DNA of 64,000 bases from Enterobacter cancerogenus (lineage in GTDB: Bacteria; Pseudomonadota; Gammaproteobacteria; Enterobacterales; Enterobacteriaceae): the NCBI GenBank assembly GCA_000773965.1, contig JRUP01000002.1, positions 62,001-126,000 of the forward strand. The letters run 5' to 3'. Below are positions 47,549 through 59,677 of this stretch, one piece after another (the stretch's first letter is position 1; every line of letters starts with the position of its first letter). Below the pieces are notes generated by a model. The model made no database searches, was not told the origin of the DNA, and saw only the letters and a program-made list of their open reading frames with translations. The position numbers and the translations under genes were made by a program.

Positions 47549-48949
47549 ATGAGCGTAGTGCCTGTAGCGGATGTACTGCACGGCCGTGTCGCGGTTGACA
47601 GTGAAGTCACCGTACGTGGTTGGGTGCGTACCCGAAGAGATTCCAAAGCCGGTCTTTCCTTTATCGCCGTTTATGACGGTTCCTGCTTTAATCCCGTTCA
47701 GGCCGTCGTCAATAATTCTCTGAATAATTATCAGGATGAAGTGCTGCGTCTGACCACGGGTTGTTCTGTGATCGTCACCGGTAAAGTGGTGGAATCACCG
47801 GGCGAAGGCCAGGCCTTTGAACTGCAGGCGACCAACGTAGAAGTCACCGGCTGGGTAGACGATCCGGATACCTATCCAATGGCGGCAAAACGCCACAGTA
47901 TCGAATACCTGCGTGAAGTCGCACACTTGCGTCCGCGCACCAATCTGGTCGGTGCCGTGGCGCGTACACGTCATACTTTGGCGCAGGCGCTGCATCGCTT
48001 CTTCCACGAAAATGGCTATTTCTGGGTTTCTACCCCGCTGATCACCGCATCGGATACAGAAGGTGCGGGCGAGATGTTCCGCGTCTCTACGCTGGACATG
48101 GAAAACCTGCCGCGCGATCCGCAGGGCAAAGTTGACTACGACAAAGATTTCTTTGGTAAAGAAGCCTTCCTGACCGTTTCTGGCCAGCTGAATGCCGAGA
48201 CTTATGCCTGTGCATTGTCAAAAGTCTATACCTTTGGCCCGACCTTCCGCGCAGAAAACTCCAACACCAGCCGTCATTTAGCGGAATTCTGGATGCTGGA
48301 ACCGGAAGTCGCTTTCGCCAACCTTGACGACGCTGCTGCACTGGCTGAGGCCATGCTGAAGTATGTGTTTAAGGCGGTGCTTGAAGAGCGTGCTGACGAT
48401 ATGGCGTTCTTCGCTGAACGCGTAGACAAAGATGCGATTGCTCGCTTAGAACGTTTTGTCACAACCGATTTCGCCCAGGTAGACTACACCGATGCGGTCG
48501 ACATTCTGCTGAAAAGCGGCCAGACATTCGAAAACCCTGTGTCCTGGGGCGTGGATCTCTCCTCCGAACATGAACGTTACCTGGCCGAGAAGCACTTCAA
48601 AGCACCGGTGGTGGTGAAGAACTATCCAAAAGATATCAAAGCGTTCTATATGCGTATGAACGAAGATGGTAAGACCGTGGCGGCAATGGATGTTCTGGCG
48701 CCGGGCATTGGTGAAATCATCGGTGGTTCACAGCGTGAAGAGCGTCTGGATGTCCTGGATGCGCGTCTGGCTGAAATGGGTCTGAATAAAGAAGATTACT
48801 GGTGGTATCGTGACCTGCGCCGTTACGGCACCGTGCCACATGCTGGCTTCGGATTAGGTTTCGAACGATTAATCGCCTATGTCACCGGCGTACAAAATGT
48901 AAGGGATGTTATCCCCTTCCCTCGTACTCCACGTAACGCTAATTTCTAA
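47549..48949 (+). CDS. asnS: AsnS, asparaginyl-tRNA synthetase
   Basis: A 466-residue class IIb aminoacyl-tRNA synthetase. An N-terminal OB-fold anticodon-binding domain (about 15-100, [17 protein letters not shown]) precedes the catalytic core with motif 2 ([20 protein letters not shown]) and motif 3 ([10 protein letters not shown]). The length is identical to E. coli AsnS. The ATG at 47549 is chosen by that alignment; the ribosome-binding site (GAGAG) is modest. Confidence 0.98.
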   Translation: MSVVPVADVLHGRVAVDSEVTVRGWVRTRRDSKAGLSFIAVYDGSCFNPVQAVVNNSLNNYQDEVLRLTTGCSVIVTGKVVESPGEGQAFELQATNVEVTGWVDDPDTYPMAAKRHSIEYLREVAHLRPRTNLVGAVARTRHTLAQALHRFFHENGYFWVSTPLITASDTEGAGEMFRVSTLDMENLPRDPQGKVDYDKDFFGKEAFLTVSGQLNAETYACALSKVYTFGPTFRAENSNTSRHLAEFWMLEPEVAFANLDDAAALAEAMLKYVFKAVLEERADDMAFFAERVDKDAIARLERFVTTDFAQVDYTDAVDILLKSGQTFENPVSWGVDLSSEHERYLAEKHFKAPVVVKNYPKDIKAFYMRMNEDGKTVAAMDVLAPGIGEIIGGSQREERLDVLDARLAEMGLNKEDYWWYRDLRRYGTVPHAGFGLGFERLIAYVTGVQNVRDVIPFPRTPRNANF

Positions 48950-48985
48950 AATTCGCGATTAAATATAAGTAATTCATATATATAA

Positions 48986-49018
48986 CGAGGTCGGCATAGC
49001 CGGCCTTTTTTTATTTTT
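48986..49018 (+). terminator. asnS terminator
   Basis: An 8-pair stem (AGGTCGGC with GCCGGCCT, one G-T pair) with a 3-base loop, followed by TTTTTTATTTTT. Confidence 0.88.
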
Positions 49019-49052
49019 GTAAATTTAGAGTTCTCTCACAAAGTTCCCGATA

Positions 49053-49250
49053 TTTTACAAATTGTAATACAAAATTTCTTTTTGATACGTAATTGCGAGA
49101 TTTGAATCATTTTCGGGCTAGAAATAGCAACCCTGTGATGGAAAGATGCGTGCAGACACAGGAGACATCAAACTTCTTTCAAGGTTCTCGTAAAGGTTTC
49201 TTGACGGCAGTGGCAGATGTCCAAATAACTCCAATGAGGGTAATAAAAAA
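49053..49250 (+). promoter_or_regulatory. ompF promoter with OmpR boxes and leader
   Basis: Two adjacent OmpR-like boxes (49053-49072 and 49073-49092) align with F1 and F2 of E. coli ompF. A -10-like AAGATG is at 49143, in a stretch (GATGGAAAGATGCGTGCAGA) nearly identical to E. coli, with the start near 49153. F1 is therefore at about -100, as in E. coli. GAGGGTAATAAAAA before the ATG matches the region pairing with the MicF sRNA in E. coli. Confidence 0.75.
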
Positions 49251-50401
49251 TGATGAAGCGCAACATTCTTGCAGTGGTTATCCCTGCTCTGTTAGCTGCA
49301 GGCGCAGCAAACGCAGCAGAAATCTATAACAAAGACGGCAACAAACTGGATCTGTACGGTAAAGCTGTTGGTCTGCATTACTTCTCTGATAACTCTGGTG
49401 ATGACGGCGACCAGACTTATGTTCGCTTCGGCTTCAAGGGTGAAACCCAGATTAACGACCAGCTGACCGGTTACGGCCAGTGGGAATACAACGTTCAGGC
49501 AAACAACTCTGAAGGTTCTGACGCGCAAGACGGTAACAAAACCCGTCTGGGCTTCGCGGGTCTGAAATTCGGCGACGCGGGTTCAATCGACTATGGTCGT
49601 AACTACGGCGTTGTCTACGACGCAATTGGCTGGACTGACGTTCTGCCAGAATTCGGTGGTGACTCTGGTTACTCAGATAACTTCATGAACGGTCGTAGCA
49701 CCGGTCTGTTGACCTACCGTAACACCAACTTCTTCGGTCTGGTTGACGGTTGGAACTTCGCAGTACAGTACCAGGGAAAAAATGACCGTGACGATACCCG
49801 TCGTGCTAACGGTGACGGCTATGGTCTGTCAACTTCTTACACCTCGCCAATCGGTTTAGGTTTTGCTGCAGCATATAGCAGCAGCGACCGTACTAACGCA
49901 CAGGCAGCTGGCGCTAGCACTACCATTACTCCAGCTGGTAGCACCACTGGCGTGACGACTGTTACTGGCGAAGGCCAAGGCAAACGCGCTGAAAACTGGG
50001 CAACTGCAATCAAGTACGATGCTAACAACGTGTACCTGGCAGCAATGTACGGTGAAACCCGTAACTCTACCCCAATTACAGCAACTGGCACTCTGTTAAA
50101 CGGCAGCTCATATTCAGTATCTGGCTTTGCTAACAAAGCACAGAACTTCGAAGTTGTAGCTCAGTACCAGTTCGACTTCGGTCTGCGTCCATCCATCGCT
50201 TATGTCCAGTCTAAAGGCAAGGACATCGAAGGTATCGGCGATGCTGACCTGGTTAAATACATCGATGTGGGCGCAACCTACTACTTCAACAAAAACATGG
50301 CTACCTACGTTGATTACAAAATCAACCAGTTGGATGACAACAACCCTCTGGGTCTGGCTACCGACGACGTAGTTGCTGTAGGCCTGGTATACCAGTTCTA
50401 A
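49250..50401 (+). CDS. ompF: OmpF-type trimeric porin
   Basis: A 383-residue 16-stranded porin with a signal peptide (about 1-22, ending ANA) and the mature start [16 protein letters not shown]. Constriction-loop L3 is recognisable around [14 protein letters not shown], and the C terminus ends VGLVYQF with the required terminal Phe. The place between asnS and aspC, the MM start, and the upstream OmpR/MicF region identify it as ompF rather than ompC. Two outer loops near residues 220-243 and 274-290 are longer and richer in Ser, Thr and Gly than in E. coli OmpF. Codon use is that of a highly expressed gene. Confidence 0.95.
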   Translation: MMKRNILAVVIPALLAAGAANAAEIYNKDGNKLDLYGKAVGLHYFSDNSGDDGDQTYVRFGFKGETQINDQLTGYGQWEYNVQANNSEGSDAQDGNKTRLGFAGLKFGDAGSIDYGRNYGVVYDAIGWTDVLPEFGGDSGYSDNFMNGRSTGLLTYRNTNFFGLVDGWNFAVQYQGKNDRDDTRRANGDGYGLSTSYTSPIGLGFAAAYSSSDRTNAQAAGASTTITPAGSTTGVTTVTGEGQGKRAENWATAIKYDANNVYLAAMYGETRNSTPITATGTLLNGSSYSVSGFANKAQNFEVVAQYQFDFGLRPSIAYVQSKGKDIEGIGDADLVKYIDVGATYYFNKNMATYVDYKINQLDDNNPLGLATDDVVAVGLVYQF

Positions 50402-50429
50402 TCTCTCGATTAGATATGTGTATCGCCTA

Positions 50430-50460
50430 AAAACGGAGCCTTCGGGCTCCGTTTTGCTTT
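50430..50460 (+). terminator. ompF terminator
   Basis: A CGGAGCC/GGCTCCG stem (extended by A-T pairs) with a TTCG tetraloop, followed by TTTTGCTTTT. Confidence 0.93.
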
Positions 50461-50600
50461 TCAGTGATCAGCTTCTCAATTAGCGCCACTACTTTATACA
50501 CGCGGCTTATTTCTTTTTTATGTCAGCGGTTGGCAAGCGTATCATCTGACGCTAACCTGATAGCTCATTTCGCTAAAGTTCACCCAAACGGAACTGACTC

Positions 50601-51791
50601 ATGTTTGAATCGATCTCTGCCGCACCCGCCGATCCTATTCTGGGACTGGCTGACCTGTTTCGCGCCGACGACCGCCCGAATAAAATCAACCTCGGCATTG
50701 GTGTCTATAAAGATGAAACCGGTAAAACACCGGTACTCACCAGTGTTAAAAAAGCTGAGCAGTATCTGCTGGAAAATGAAACCACCAAAAATTATCTGAG
50801 CATTGATGGTCTGGCCGACTTTGCTCGCTGCACTCAGGAATTGCTGTTCGGCAAAGAGAGCGCGCTGATTTCAGCGGGCCGCGCGTGCACAGCACAAACC
50901 CCAGGCGGCACCGGTGCGCTGCGCGTCGCTGCGGATTTCCTCGCAACGCAGACCAATGTGAAGCGTGTGTGGGTAAGCAACCCTAGCTGGCCGAACCACA
51001 AAAACGTATTCAACGCGGCGGGTCTGGAAGTCTGTGACTACCAGTACTACGACGCGGCCAACCATAGCCTCGATTTCGCAGGCATGGTCGCTTCGTTGCA
51101 GGAAGCCAAAGCCGGCGACGTGGTTCTTTTCCACGGCTGCTGCCACAACCCGACAGGCGTCGATCCTTCCGCGGACCAGTGGCAACAGCTGGCGAAGCTA
51201 TCGCAGGAAAAAGGTTGGCTGCCACTGTTCGACTTCGCTTACCAGGGCTTTGCACGTGGCCTGGATGAGGATGCAGAAGGCCTGCGTATTTTCGCCGCAT
51301 CTCATCAGGAGCTGATTGTTGCCAGCTCTTACTCCAAGAACTTTGGCCTGTACAACGAGCGTGTCGGTGCACTGACGCTGGTTGCCGCCAACAGCGATGT
51401 CGCGAAAACCGCCTTTAGCCAGGTGAAATACAGCATCCGTGCTAACTACTCTAACCCACCGTCACACGGTGCCGCTGTGGTCGCCACCATCCTCGGTAAC
51501 GACGCGTTGCGTACCATCTGGGTGCAGGAGCTGACAGACATGCGTCAGCGCATCCAGCGCATGCGTCAGCTGTTCGTGAATACCCTGGCAGAGAAAGGCG
51601 CGAAACAGGACTTCAGCTTTATCATTAAGCAGAATGGCATGTTCTCGTTTAGCGGCCTGACCAAAGATCAGGTTGTGCGCCTGCGTGACGAGTTCGGCGT
51701 ATATGCCGTTAACTCTGGTCGCGTGAACGTGGCTGGGATGACGCCAGACAATATGTCTGCGCTCTGTGAAGCGATTGTCGCTGTACTCTAA
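50601..51791 (+). CDS. aspC: AspC, aspartate aminotransferase
   Basis: A 396-residue PLP-dependent transaminase exchanging amino groups between aspartate and 2-oxoglutarate (also phenylalanine). The lysine that binds PLP is in [17 protein letters not shown] (about residues 243-259). The substrate-binding Arg is in the C-terminal part, and CHNPTGVDP marks the cofactor site. The length is identical to E. coli AspC. It is convergent with gloC. Confidence 0.98.
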   Translation: MFESISAAPADPILGLADLFRADDRPNKINLGIGVYKDETGKTPVLTSVKKAEQYLLENETTKNYLSIDGLADFARCTQELLFGKESALISAGRACTAQTPGGTGALRVAADFLATQTNVKRVWVSNPSWPNHKNVFNAAGLEVCDYQYYDAANHSLDFAGMVASLQEAKAGDVVLFHGCCHNPTGVDPSADQWQQLAKLSQEKGWLPLFDFAYQGFARGLDEDAEGLRIFAASHQELIVASSYSKNFGLYNERVGALTLVAANSDVAKTAFSQVKYSIRANYSNPPSHGAAVVATILGNDALRTIWVQELTDMRQRIQRMRQLFVNTLAEKGAKQDFSFIIKQNGMFSFSGLTKDQVVRLRDEFGVYAVNSGRVNVAGMTPDNMSALCEAIVAVL

Positions 51792-51808
51792 ACAAGTCAG
51801 TAAAATGA

Positions 51809-51836
51809 GAAATGGGCCTTAATGGCCCATTTTTTA
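51809..51836. terminator. terminator between aspC and gloC
   Basis: An AAATGGGCC/GGCCCATTT stem with a 4-base loop, followed by TTTTT. It touches the gloC stop codon on the right. Confidence 0.92.
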
Positions 51837-52463
51837 TTGCAGGAACGGATTACTGATACGTTCCCGACCCAAGGTGGAAATCGGACCGTGGCCCGGCACA
51901 AAGGTCACATCATCACCCAGCGGTAACAGCTTAGTGTTAATCGCATTGATTAAATCGCTGTGGCTGCCCTGCGGGAAATCGGTACGTCCGACACCGCCAT
52001 TGAAAATCACATCACCCGATATCAATAAGCGCCCAGCCCGGTCATAGAAAACAATGTGTCCCGGCGTATGACCCGGGCACAGCAGCACTTCCAGCATGAC
52101 ATTCCCAACCTGCACCGTTTCGCCCTCTTCCAGCCAGCGATCCGGGGCCAGTGGCGCACATTCCGGCAGGCCAAACATGCGGCTTTGCGTTGGCAGATTA
52201 TCCAGCCAGAACGCATCCAGCTTGTGAGGGCCAACAATAGGGATTTGATAATGTGCGGCGAGTTCAGCGGCGGCCCCCACATGATCAAGATGACCATGCG
52301 TCAGCAGAATTTGCGCGGGGATTAATCCCCGCTCAGCCAATACGGCAATAATCGTCTCGGCATCGCCGCCGGGATCCACCAGCGCCGCCTGCTGGGTTTC
52401 GTCATCCCAGATGACCGAGCAGTTCTGAGAAAAGGCCGTAACCGGAATAATGTGGTAATTCAT
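51834..52463 (-). CDS. gloC: GloC, type II glyoxalase (YcbL), metallo-beta-lactamase fold
   Basis: A 209-residue hydrolase with the zinc motif THGHLDHVG (about residues 56-64) and later metal ligands in PGHTPGHI and [12 protein letters not shown], plus FVPGHGP near the end. E. coli YcbL hydrolyses S-lactoylglutathione in the glyoxalase route that removes methylglyoxal. The ATG at 52463 aligns with E. coli; an upstream ATG (52484) would add 7 residues. It is 36 bases after mepK on the same strand. Confidence 0.95.
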   Translation of the reverse strand: MNYHIIPVTAFSQNCSVIWDDETQQAALVDPGGDAETIIAVLAERGLIPAQILLTHGHLDHVGAAAELAAHYQIPIVGPHKLDAFWLDNLPTQSRMFGLPECAPLAPDRWLEEGETVQVGNVMLEVLLCPGHTPGHIVFYDRAGRLLISGDVIFNGGVGRTDFPQGSHSDLINAINTKLLPLGDDVTFVPGHGPISTLGRERISNPFLQ

Positions 52464-52499
52464 AGCGCTCCATGACCGACACACGCAGCGCTGCCGGTA

Positions 52500-53051
52500 T
52501 CAGGACCAGTGCCTTGCAGGCCCGGTATCTATGTGTACGAAGTTGCTGCGCGGGTAATATCCTACACCACCGGCGCGCATAGATAACGCCGCTTTGCGAA
52601 CATTGCTTAATGAAATTCCCTCGATATGGAAATCCATCGCCTGCCCTTTGGTGTGATAACTGTGTTTGGCCACGCCGGGACCCGATTCGCGCAGCATGTT
52701 ATTGGTTGCCAGCGTACGATAGCCTGAGATCAGCTGCACCGGTTTACGGGTGTTGAGCACCATCTGTAAGCGATAGAGCTGATCAAACAGATGCGGATCG
52801 ATGTGTTTCACTTGATTGGCGCGGTAATCACGGAAGAAGTGATTTAAGCGGGCTAACTCATCCTTGTCATAACTCTTGCCGTTAAAAAACTCCGTTTTAA
52901 GGGTTTCACCGGTGTGAAGGTTATTAAGCGTCAATACTCGGGGGCGCGAGGTGGAAAGCGAAGCCAGCGCTGAACCAGGAAGCAGAGACAAACCTGCCGC
53001 TGCGCCTCCAATCAGGAGCAATCGACGACGTTGAGAATCAAAATTAGCCAT
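52500..53051 (-). CDS. mepK: MepK, murein endopeptidase (YcbK)
   Basis: A 183-residue secreted peptidase of the M15/DUF882 group. The N terminus (RRRLLLIGGAAAGLSLLPGSALA) looks like a twin-arginine signal. Metal-binding His and Asp residues are in SYHTKGQAMDFHIEG and NFVHIDTG near the end. In E. coli MepK cuts peptidoglycan crosslinks, including 3-3 (mDAP-mDAP) links made by L,D-transpeptidases. Its neighbour upstream is ldtD, which makes such links. Confidence 0.95.
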   Translation of the reverse strand: MANFDSQRRRLLLIGGAAAGLSLLPGSALASLSTSRPRVLTLNNLHTGETLKTEFFNGKSYDKDELARLNHFFRDYRANQVKHIDPHLFDQLYRLQMVLNTRKPVQLISGYRTLATNNMLRESGPGVAKHSYHTKGQAMDFHIEGISLSNVRKAALSMRAGGVGYYPRSNFVHIDTGPARHWS

Positions 53052-53239
53052 GTAGCGGGGTTACCTAATCTAAAGCGATAAAAAAATGTGTAAAAAGTAC
53101 ACAAGGCCGAACAGTAACCGCAGCCTGGAGGTCAGTCAACCCGCAATGTGTCACAGAATGACCAAAACCCGCGCAAAACCGAAATTTTGCGACGGGCCCT
53201 GATCTTTTCGAAGAGAGGTGAAATCTGGCAAATCAATGA

Positions 53240-55054
53240 CTAGAGGAGAAGTTTTCCTGCTTTTGACAATACCTGGCTACCGGAACGCGCAGGGTTATCA
53301 TAATTGTAAATATCTGTACGATACTGCGGCTGACCATCCGCTGCTACCCATGCCGTCAGGTAATAGAGGTTAACGGGGATACGATGACGAATCGGTACAT
53401 AGCGCGTATCCCCCTGCTTCAGCGTGTCGGAGATGCGGCTGTCATTCCAGCCCACATCCTGTAATAGCAGGTCGGCCAATTCAGAAGCCTTGTTCACGCG
53501 TACACAACCGGAACTCAGTGCGCGAATGTCCCGCTGGAACAAGCCGTGGTTCGGCGTGTCGTGCAGATAGATAGCATCGGAACTTGGCATATTAAACTTA
53601 TAACGACCCAGCGAGTTCATCGCGCCCGGCGCCTGACGAATGCGATACGGGAAACTGGCTGCAGAAACCATATGCCAGTCAATCATCGACGGATCGATCA
53701 CTTCGGCATCCGCACTCCAGCCCGACAGTAAGGTATAGCCGTGCTTGTAGAGGTATCCGGGATCTTGTTTGACCTTCGGCACGATATCCTGACGCACCAG
53801 TGTGGTAGGCACATTCCACGGTGGATTGAGCACCACATTGTTCAACGCACTGCGCATCAGTGGCGTTTTACGATCGGGACGACCGACAATCACCCGCGAT
53901 GACAAAATCGTGGCTCCGTTGTTGTAATAGGTGAGTGAATAGTTGGGAATGTTCACCATAATGCCGTTATGCATATCATCCGGCAGCAGACGCAGGCGCT
54001 GGATATTCAGTGCCAGTAACGATGCGCGCATCTGCGGTGACACATTCAGCCACTCACGCGTGCGAGGGCCTATCGCCCCATCATCTGCCAGACCTTGCCA
54101 GTGCTGGAAGCGTTTTACCCCTTCCACCAGCGCGGCGTCATACACATTGTCACCAGCAGGCGTGGTATTCGCCACCACGTTGCCGGTTGCCGCAGGTGCC
54201 TGTGCAGACAAATCATTGACGCTGGCCGCCGATGGACTCACCGCAATGGGCTGATTGCTCTGGCTGACCGGCACAGGTGCTGTCGGCACGGCATCATCAG
54301 CTGGCGTCGGTGTGCTGCTGTGCGTTGCGGCAGTCAGCATGCCGGTCCGCTGCAAAATCTCTCTGAGCGCAGGCACATCGTTGCTGATTTGGCCTGGGCG
54401 GAGCGTCCCGCTGTCACGCAGTTGTGGCCATGGACGGTTATCGGTCAGCAGCGCTTTGAGCGCACTGTGCATCGGCGCATATTGAGGATGTTGCGGTGCC
54501 AGCGAGATGATAAACGCGCGACTGCCACCACCGTTTACCGCATTTTGCCACTGGTTAATGGCAGCAACGCCCGGCATCGTCAATTTGTAAGGAACATTAC
54601 TGTACAGCCAGGTTTCACCCTGCGTCGGCACATTGGCGACAAACTGCAAATAGCCCAACATGGCATCGCTCAGCACGATGTCGCGCGCCATGCCGGTAAT
54701 CGTAGGATTAGTCAGTAATTCAACCCAACGAGTAAACTGTGGCTGGACGCCGGAAAGCGCCACCTCCGCCAACTGTTGCTGGAAAGCCTGCACCGCTTGC
54801 TGATCCTGCCAGAGTGGCGCCATATTACGCGCGGCGTAGATACCGGCTAATCCCGGCAGATAGAAAGGCTGCTGACTGGGGCTAAAAGCCTGCTGAATTT
54901 GATGCTGACTCGCCGCCACTGACATGGCGCTATGTGAAGTTCCGGGTAAAGCGGCAATGATCGCGGCATGGCTGGTGGCCAGCGGCGACAATACCAGTGA
55001 AACACTGAGTGCGAGTACCGCACGATTCATTCTGCTTCTTCTATTCAGCCACAT
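53240..55054 (-). CDS. ldtD: LdtD, L,D-transpeptidase (YcbB)
   Basis: A 604-residue periplasmic enzyme forming 3-3 peptidoglycan crosslinks. It has a signal peptide (about 1-31), an N-terminal region, a peptidoglycan-binding domain (with [18 protein letters not shown]), and the YkuD catalytic domain with [10 protein letters not shown] and the catalytic Cys in SSGCVRVNK (about residue 520). A low-complexity linker rich in Pro, Ala, Ser and Thr (about 250-305) separates the parts. The ATG at 55054 mirrors the E. coli MLLN start; 55030 is an alternative. Confidence 0.95.
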   Translation of the reverse strand: MWLNRRSRMNRAVLALSVSLVLSPLATSHAAIIAALPGTSHSAMSVAASQHQIQQAFSPSQQPFYLPGLAGIYAARNMAPLWQDQQAVQAFQQQLAEVALSGVQPQFTRWVELLTNPTITGMARDIVLSDAMLGYLQFVANVPTQGETWLYSNVPYKLTMPGVAAINQWQNAVNGGGSRAFIISLAPQHPQYAPMHSALKALLTDNRPWPQLRDSGTLRPGQISNDVPALREILQRTGMLTAATHSSTPTPADDAVPTAPVPVSQSNQPIAVSPSAASVNDLSAQAPAATGNVVANTTPAGDNVYDAALVEGVKRFQHWQGLADDGAIGPRTREWLNVSPQMRASLLALNIQRLRLLPDDMHNGIMVNIPNYSLTYYNNGATILSSRVIVGRPDRKTPLMRSALNNVVLNPPWNVPTTLVRQDIVPKVKQDPGYLYKHGYTLLSGWSADAEVIDPSMIDWHMVSAASFPYRIRQAPGAMNSLGRYKFNMPSSDAIYLHDTPNHGLFQRDIRALSSGCVRVNKASELADLLLQDVGWNDSRISDTLKQGDTRYVPIRHRIPVNLYYLTAWVAADGQPQYRTDIYNYDNPARSGSQVLSKAGKLLL

Positions 55055-55129
55055 CCCTGCCCCCTTCTCACCTAAGACACAGCGCCCTGTTATCGCTATG
55101 TACAGCCTTACTCTTATTGTTGAGTATAC

Positions 55130-55168
55130 AAATAAAAAACGGCATCTGCCTCAGTGTGCAGATGCCGC
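55130..55168 (-). terminator. mukB terminator
   Basis: A 10-base-pair stem (CGGCATCTGC with GCAGATGCCG) with an 8-base loop; on the minus strand it is followed by TTTTTT. It lies 43 bases beyond the mukB stop and separates the muk operon from ldtD. Confidence 0.93.
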
Positions 55169-55210
55169 TTACAGATTAAACGGTGCGCTGTTTTTTAACC
55201 AGATTCAGCG

Positions 55211-58200
55211 TCAGGTATTTTCTGTTTCTAAATCGATATCGCTGGTGTCGCGTTTCGCTGGTGCAGGGTCTGCCGAGAATCCACGTAAGCCGACCACATG
55301 CACGTGTTCCGTATTATTGAACACTTTACGTACCAGTTTGTATGTAGTGCCTTTTTCCGGGCTGATGTTTTCTGGCGCGGCGATCACCAGCTGCATCTCC
55401 AGACGTTCACACAGCTCGAACAGCGTGGCGATAGAGCGGGCATCAAGACGCGCCGCTTCATCAAGGAACAGCAGTCGGCATGGCGAAATATCTTTACCGC
55501 GCAGACGACGTGATTCCTCTTCCCAGCTTTGCACCACCATCACCAGAATTGACATACCGGTACCGATCGCTTCACCGGTCGACAACGCGCCACTCTCTGC
55601 GCGCAGCCAGCCATCGGAGCCGCGGTTCACTTCCACTTCCATCTCAAGATAGTTGCGGTAGTCGAGCAGCTCTTCACCGATGGTTTGTGGTGTGCGCTGC
55701 CCCATATCAATTTGTGGATTCAGACGTTGATAGAGTTTCGCCAGCGCTTCGGAGAAGGTCAGACGATTGCTGGTAAACAGATCCTGATGCGCTTCATGCT
55801 CTTCAGACAAGGTATCGAGCAGCGTAGAGTGCGCTTCACGCACGTTAACATTCAGACGTACACTGCGCACCTGACCAAAGCTCACGGCCTGCAAGCCCTG
55901 GTTCAGCTGACGGATACGGTTCTGCTCGCGCTGAATGGTTTTGCGAATAATATTCGCCGCACTGCGTGAGCTGATGGCTAGCGTTTGTTCACGCGCAGTC
56001 AGCTCTTCCGTCAGACGATTCAGCTCAATTTCCATCTGTTCGATGGCTTCAACCGGATCGTCAGTACGAATGATGTCCTGACGAATACGCTCGCGCAGAT
56101 GCTGATACACCGCGATAAAGAATTGTACTTTGCGCTCAGGACGTTTCGGATCTTCCGACATGCGCAGTACATCACGCAGATGTTCGTTATCCGCCACCGC
56201 CAGACGCAGTGCACCCAATGCCTTATCCGACATTGAACGCAGTTCATCTCCGCCCAGATAGGCCATCTCACGACGATGCAGGCGACGCTCCATGCCGTTC
56301 TCTTTCACCAGACGCAGTACCGTACACCAGCCTGCTTTAGCGCTAACGACCTGCTCACGAATCTGGTGATAATCGCGCTCCAGCTTGCGCAGTTTCTTCT
56401 GCAGGCCGTCCATTTCGGCTTCGCAGAACGTGAGCTGTTTCTCCAGCTGATTACGACGAGCACGGTTATGGCTTAATGCGGTATAAAGTTCGTCGCGTCG
56501 GGCGCGGGCGCGCTCTTCGGCGCTGGCATCGGCATGCACGCCGATATCCTGCATCTCCTGCTGCAACTCTTTCAGCATGTCACGCTTGGCGTCATAGGAA
56601 CTTTTCAGTGATGCCAGCACTTGCGAATATTGTGTCAGCTGCGCCTGATGTTCGCGCAGACGTTCACGCGCACGACTGCGCTCCCCCTCCGCCTGATCCA
56701 GACGCTGGCGCAGTTTTTCATTGAGATCGCTGTTGCCGGTCAGCATGCCGGCAGAATCTTCATAGCTAAAGTGGGCGCGACGTTGCACCACCTCCGTCAG
56801 GGCAAAGGCCTGCTGACGCGCATCACGCTGCTGCTGCTGTGCTTGCTGGTAATCGCGCTCCAGCTGATCGTGCTGCTGCGGATCGCTTTGCAACACCGAC
56901 ACCAGCGGCTCCAGCTTGCTGATTTTAGCGCCATGCTGATGCAGGAAACGCGCCGCTTCCTGAGCTTCTTCGACGCGTTCACGGATCTCTTCGCAGCGAT
57001 CGCCAAGTGAATCATCCAACAGGAGATTCACGCGTGGCAGCAGGCGGTTGAGCTGGCTGACGCCCTCTTTAGCCTGCTCAAACTGGGCACGCTGCTGCTG
57101 GTTATCATTCTCATGCTGTGCCAGGCCCCGTTCCAACTCGCCACGACGGCTGTTCAGCTGGCGGATCAGCGCTTCAGGATCCTCATCAAAGGCCACCGCT
57201 AAATGGCTACCGATAAAGCGGCTGAAGGATTGATGCAAGCGCTGCGTTTTCTGCACGTCAAATGACAAAGTGGCAAACCGTTCTGCCAGTTGGTCGCGTT
57301 CATTGTTCAGCAGTTCCAACTGGTTTTCACGCGCGGCACGGCCAAACAACGGCACTTTCGGGAAGCGGGAGTAGCGCCACTGACGCTCAGCCACTTTCAC
57401 TACCACTGCGTTTTCCAACTCATCAACACTGAAGACGCTGTCATCAAACGCCTGCGGATCCCCCTCAATCAGATAGAGATCTTCCGGGCACTCCTCCAGG
57501 CCATCCAACAGTTCACGCACCAGAGATAAATCAGGTACCACAATCGCATGACGCGATGGGCCATACAGCGCCGAGAAGTACGGTGCGTCATCCAGTGTGA
57601 CGTCATCGTAAATTTCCGACAACAGTACGCCGCCAAATCGTTCCGCCAGTTGCGTCAGGCGAGCATCTTCCGCACCACCAGGTTGACTTAAACGCTCGAT
57701 CTGCTGCTCGACTTCACGTTTGCGTGCCGCCACATTGTCACGTTCAACGGTGGTTTCACGCTCACGTTCCAGCAACTGCTGCATGAACTCGGTGATCTGC
57801 TGGCTGTTGGTCAGCGCCTGGCCTGTTTGCTCGCTAAGCTGCGTCAGGATTTCCTGCGCGGCCAGCCAATGTGGCGCACGCGCCGTCAGTGCAGTGATGC
57901 GTTCACGCAGCTGTTCCAGTTCCTGGCGCATCAGCATGCGGCGTTCACCGGCATCGGACACGCTTTCGTTCAGCTGTTCAATCTGTGCTTCCAGCTCGCG
58001 CTGCAGCCCTTCCAGCGCGTCGGCATCGTACTGTTGCCCCTGACGCTTGCAGAAATCGGCTAACAGGCGCTCGGCATCATGCTGCTCGCGCAGGCGCGTT
58101 TCCAGCTCATTGAGACGCAGGCGCAGCGAAGAGAGCTGATCGGCATGATGACGCTGGTTAGCGGCATCGCGCAATAAGTCGCGTCCCACTTGCCATGCAT

Positions 58201-59677
58201 CCTGACGGCTCACTTCGCCGGCGATACTGGTCACCAGCGCTAATGCCTGCTCAAACTGGCTGTGCGCCGCTTCAGCCACGCTCAGTTTCTGCTCCAGACG
58301 TAAAAGTTGCTCGGTGGCTTCTTCTTCGCGTGCCTGGAAGGTTTCCTGCCACTCCGTCGCATTATCGATGGTCAGATCGGGCAACTGACACTGCGCGCGC
58401 GCTTTATCCAGCGCCTGCAATGCTTGCTGATACTGAATCGCACGCGTTTGTTGCACATCGAGTGCCTGCTGGAAATCGGCTAACTGGCTTTTCAGCTCAT
58501 CCACTTCAATTTCAGCCGCTTCGGCACGCGCTTCATTCTCTTCCTGCACTTCGCGGGCTTCCGCCACCACTTCATTCTGTTCTTCGAGGCGGTAAGTCAG
58601 CTCTTCGAGATCGGCATCATAGCGCTCGATCTTCTCCTGCTGACGCATGGCTGTCTGGACCAGATTCAGGTGATCGCTGGCGCCCTGATAATCCGTTTCC
58701 AGATCGCTTTCTGCACCGTTGTGCTCAGAAAGTTCACGCGCCATTTCGATGTGACGATACTGTTCAGAAGCCAACTGGTTACGGCTGGTAAACAGCTCAT
58801 TGCGCAGTTGCAGTGCCCCATCGAGGTGAATACGGCGCTCGTTGGCGTGACGCATATAATCTGCCGACACATAGCTGGTGGCTTCAGAGATCAAATGCTT
58901 AAACAGGTCGCGATCGGACTGCGTAACGCGAATCGCTTCCAGCGTCATGCGGTTTTCACGCAGCGCGGCTTCCATATCCTGGAAAGCTTTGCGCACACCA
59001 CCATTTTCTGGCAACAGATAATCACGCAGTGAACGGGTAATCGCGCTGGAGATACCGCCGTACAGCGAGGCTTCAATCAGACGATAGAACTTACTGCGGT
59101 CGCTCGCGGTGCGCAGACGACGCGGCACCACGCCCAGCTCGAACAGGACGGCGTGGTAATCCGTGACCGAGTTGTACTGACGGAACTGCACGCCTTCCTG
59201 CGCTTCAACGCGTTCTTTCACTTCCGCCAGCGGTAATACGCGCGCCTGGCGGCTGTTAAGGATTTCGGTCAGCATATCGGTCGGCTGCGAATCGGTCGGC
59301 AGGCCATGAATACTGAAGGGTTTGATATCGACTTTTTTATCGCGTCCAGCAACCTGTTGCAGACGCACGCCGACCACCACGCGCTGATGGCGCGAATTGA
59401 CCACATCCAGCACCGCATAACAGACACCCGCGCGCAGTTTACCGTGCAGACCTTTATCGCGGGAGCCAGAGGTGGCCCCTGCTTCGGTGGTGTTACGGAA
59501 ATGCAGCAAGGTGAGGTCGGGGATCAGCGCCGTGACAAAAGCCGCCATGGTGGTGGATTTACCCGCACCGTTACCGCCGGAGAGCGTGGTCACCAGCTCA
59601 TCGAGATCAAAGGTACGAGCAAAGAAGCCGTTCCAGTTGATCAGCGTTAGCGAACGAAACTTACCGCGTTCAATCAT
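55211..59677 (-). CDS. mukB: MukB, condensin ATPase
   Basis: A 1488-residue SMC-like protein. The N-terminal head has Walker [15 protein letters not shown] (about 33-46). Two long coiled-coil blocks (about 300-660 and 790-1100) flank the hinge (about 665-780). The C-terminal head has the signature [12 protein letters not shown] and Walker [14 protein letters not shown]. MukB compacts and segregates the chromosome with MukE and MukF and interacts with topoisomerase IV. Length matches E. coli (about 1486). Its start overlaps mukE by 4 bases. A partner in Ter organisation, matP, is also in this window. Confidence 0.98.
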   Translation of the reverse strand: MIERGKFRSLTLINWNGFFARTFDLDELVTTLSGGNGAGKSTTMAAFVTALIPDLTLLHFRNTTEAGATSGSRDKGLHGKLRAGVCYAVLDVVNSRHQRVVVGVRLQQVAGRDKKVDIKPFSIHGLPTDSQPTDMLTEILNSRQARVLPLAEVKERVEAQEGVQFRQYNSVTDYHAVLFELGVVPRRLRTASDRSKFYRLIEASLYGGISSAITRSLRDYLLPENGGVRKAFQDMEAALRENRMTLEAIRVTQSDRDLFKHLISEATSYVSADYMRHANERRIHLDGALQLRNELFTSRNQLASEQYRHIEMARELSEHNGAESDLETDYQGASDHLNLVQTAMRQQEKIERYDADLEELTYRLEEQNEVVAEAREVQEENEARAEAAEIEVDELKSQLADFQQALDVQQTRAIQYQQALQALDKARAQCQLPDLTIDNATEWQETFQAREEEATEQLLRLEQKLSVAEAAHSQFEQALALVTSIAGEVSRQDAWQVGRDLLRDAANQRHHADQLSSLRLRLNELETRLREQHDAERLLADFCKRQGQQYDADALEGLQRELEAQIEQLNESVSDAGERRMLMRQELEQLRERITALTARAPHWLAAQEILTQLSEQTGQALTNSQQITEFMQQLLERERETTVERDNVAARKREVEQQIERLSQPGGAEDARLTQLAERFGGVLLSEIYDDVTLDDAPYFSALYGPSRHAIVVPDLSLVRELLDGLEECPEDLYLIEGDPQAFDDSVFSVDELENAVVVKVAERQWRYSRFPKVPLFGRAARENQLELLNNERDQLAERFATLSFDVQKTQRLHQSFSRFIGSHLAVAFDEDPEALIRQLNSRRGELERGLAQHENDNQQQRAQFEQAKEGVSQLNRLLPRVNLLLDDSLGDRCEEIRERVEEAQEAARFLHQHGAKISKLEPLVSVLQSDPQQHDQLERDYQQAQQQQRDARQQAFALTEVVQRRAHFSYEDSAGMLTGNSDLNEKLRQRLDQAEGERSRARERLREHQAQLTQYSQVLASLKSSYDAKRDMLKELQQEMQDIGVHADASAEERARARRDELYTALSHNRARRNQLEKQLTFCEAEMDGLQKKLRKLERDYHQIREQVVSAKAGWCTVLRLVKENGMERRLHRREMAYLGGDELRSMSDKALGALRLAVADNEHLRDVLRMSEDPKRPERKVQFFIAVYQHLRERIRQDIIRTDDPVEAIEQMEIELNRLTEELTAREQTLAISSRSAANIIRKTIQREQNRIRQLNQGLQAVSFGQVRSVRLNVNVREAHSTLLDTLSEEHEAHQDLFTSNRLTFSEALAKLYQRLNPQIDMGQRTPQTIGEELLDYRNYLEMEVEVNRGSDGWLRAESGALSTGEAIGTGMSILVMVVQSWEEESRRLRGKDISPCRLLFLDEAARLDARSIATLFELCERLEMQLVIAAPENISPEKGTTYKLVRKVFNNTEHVHVVGLRGFSADPAPAKRDTSDIDLETENT

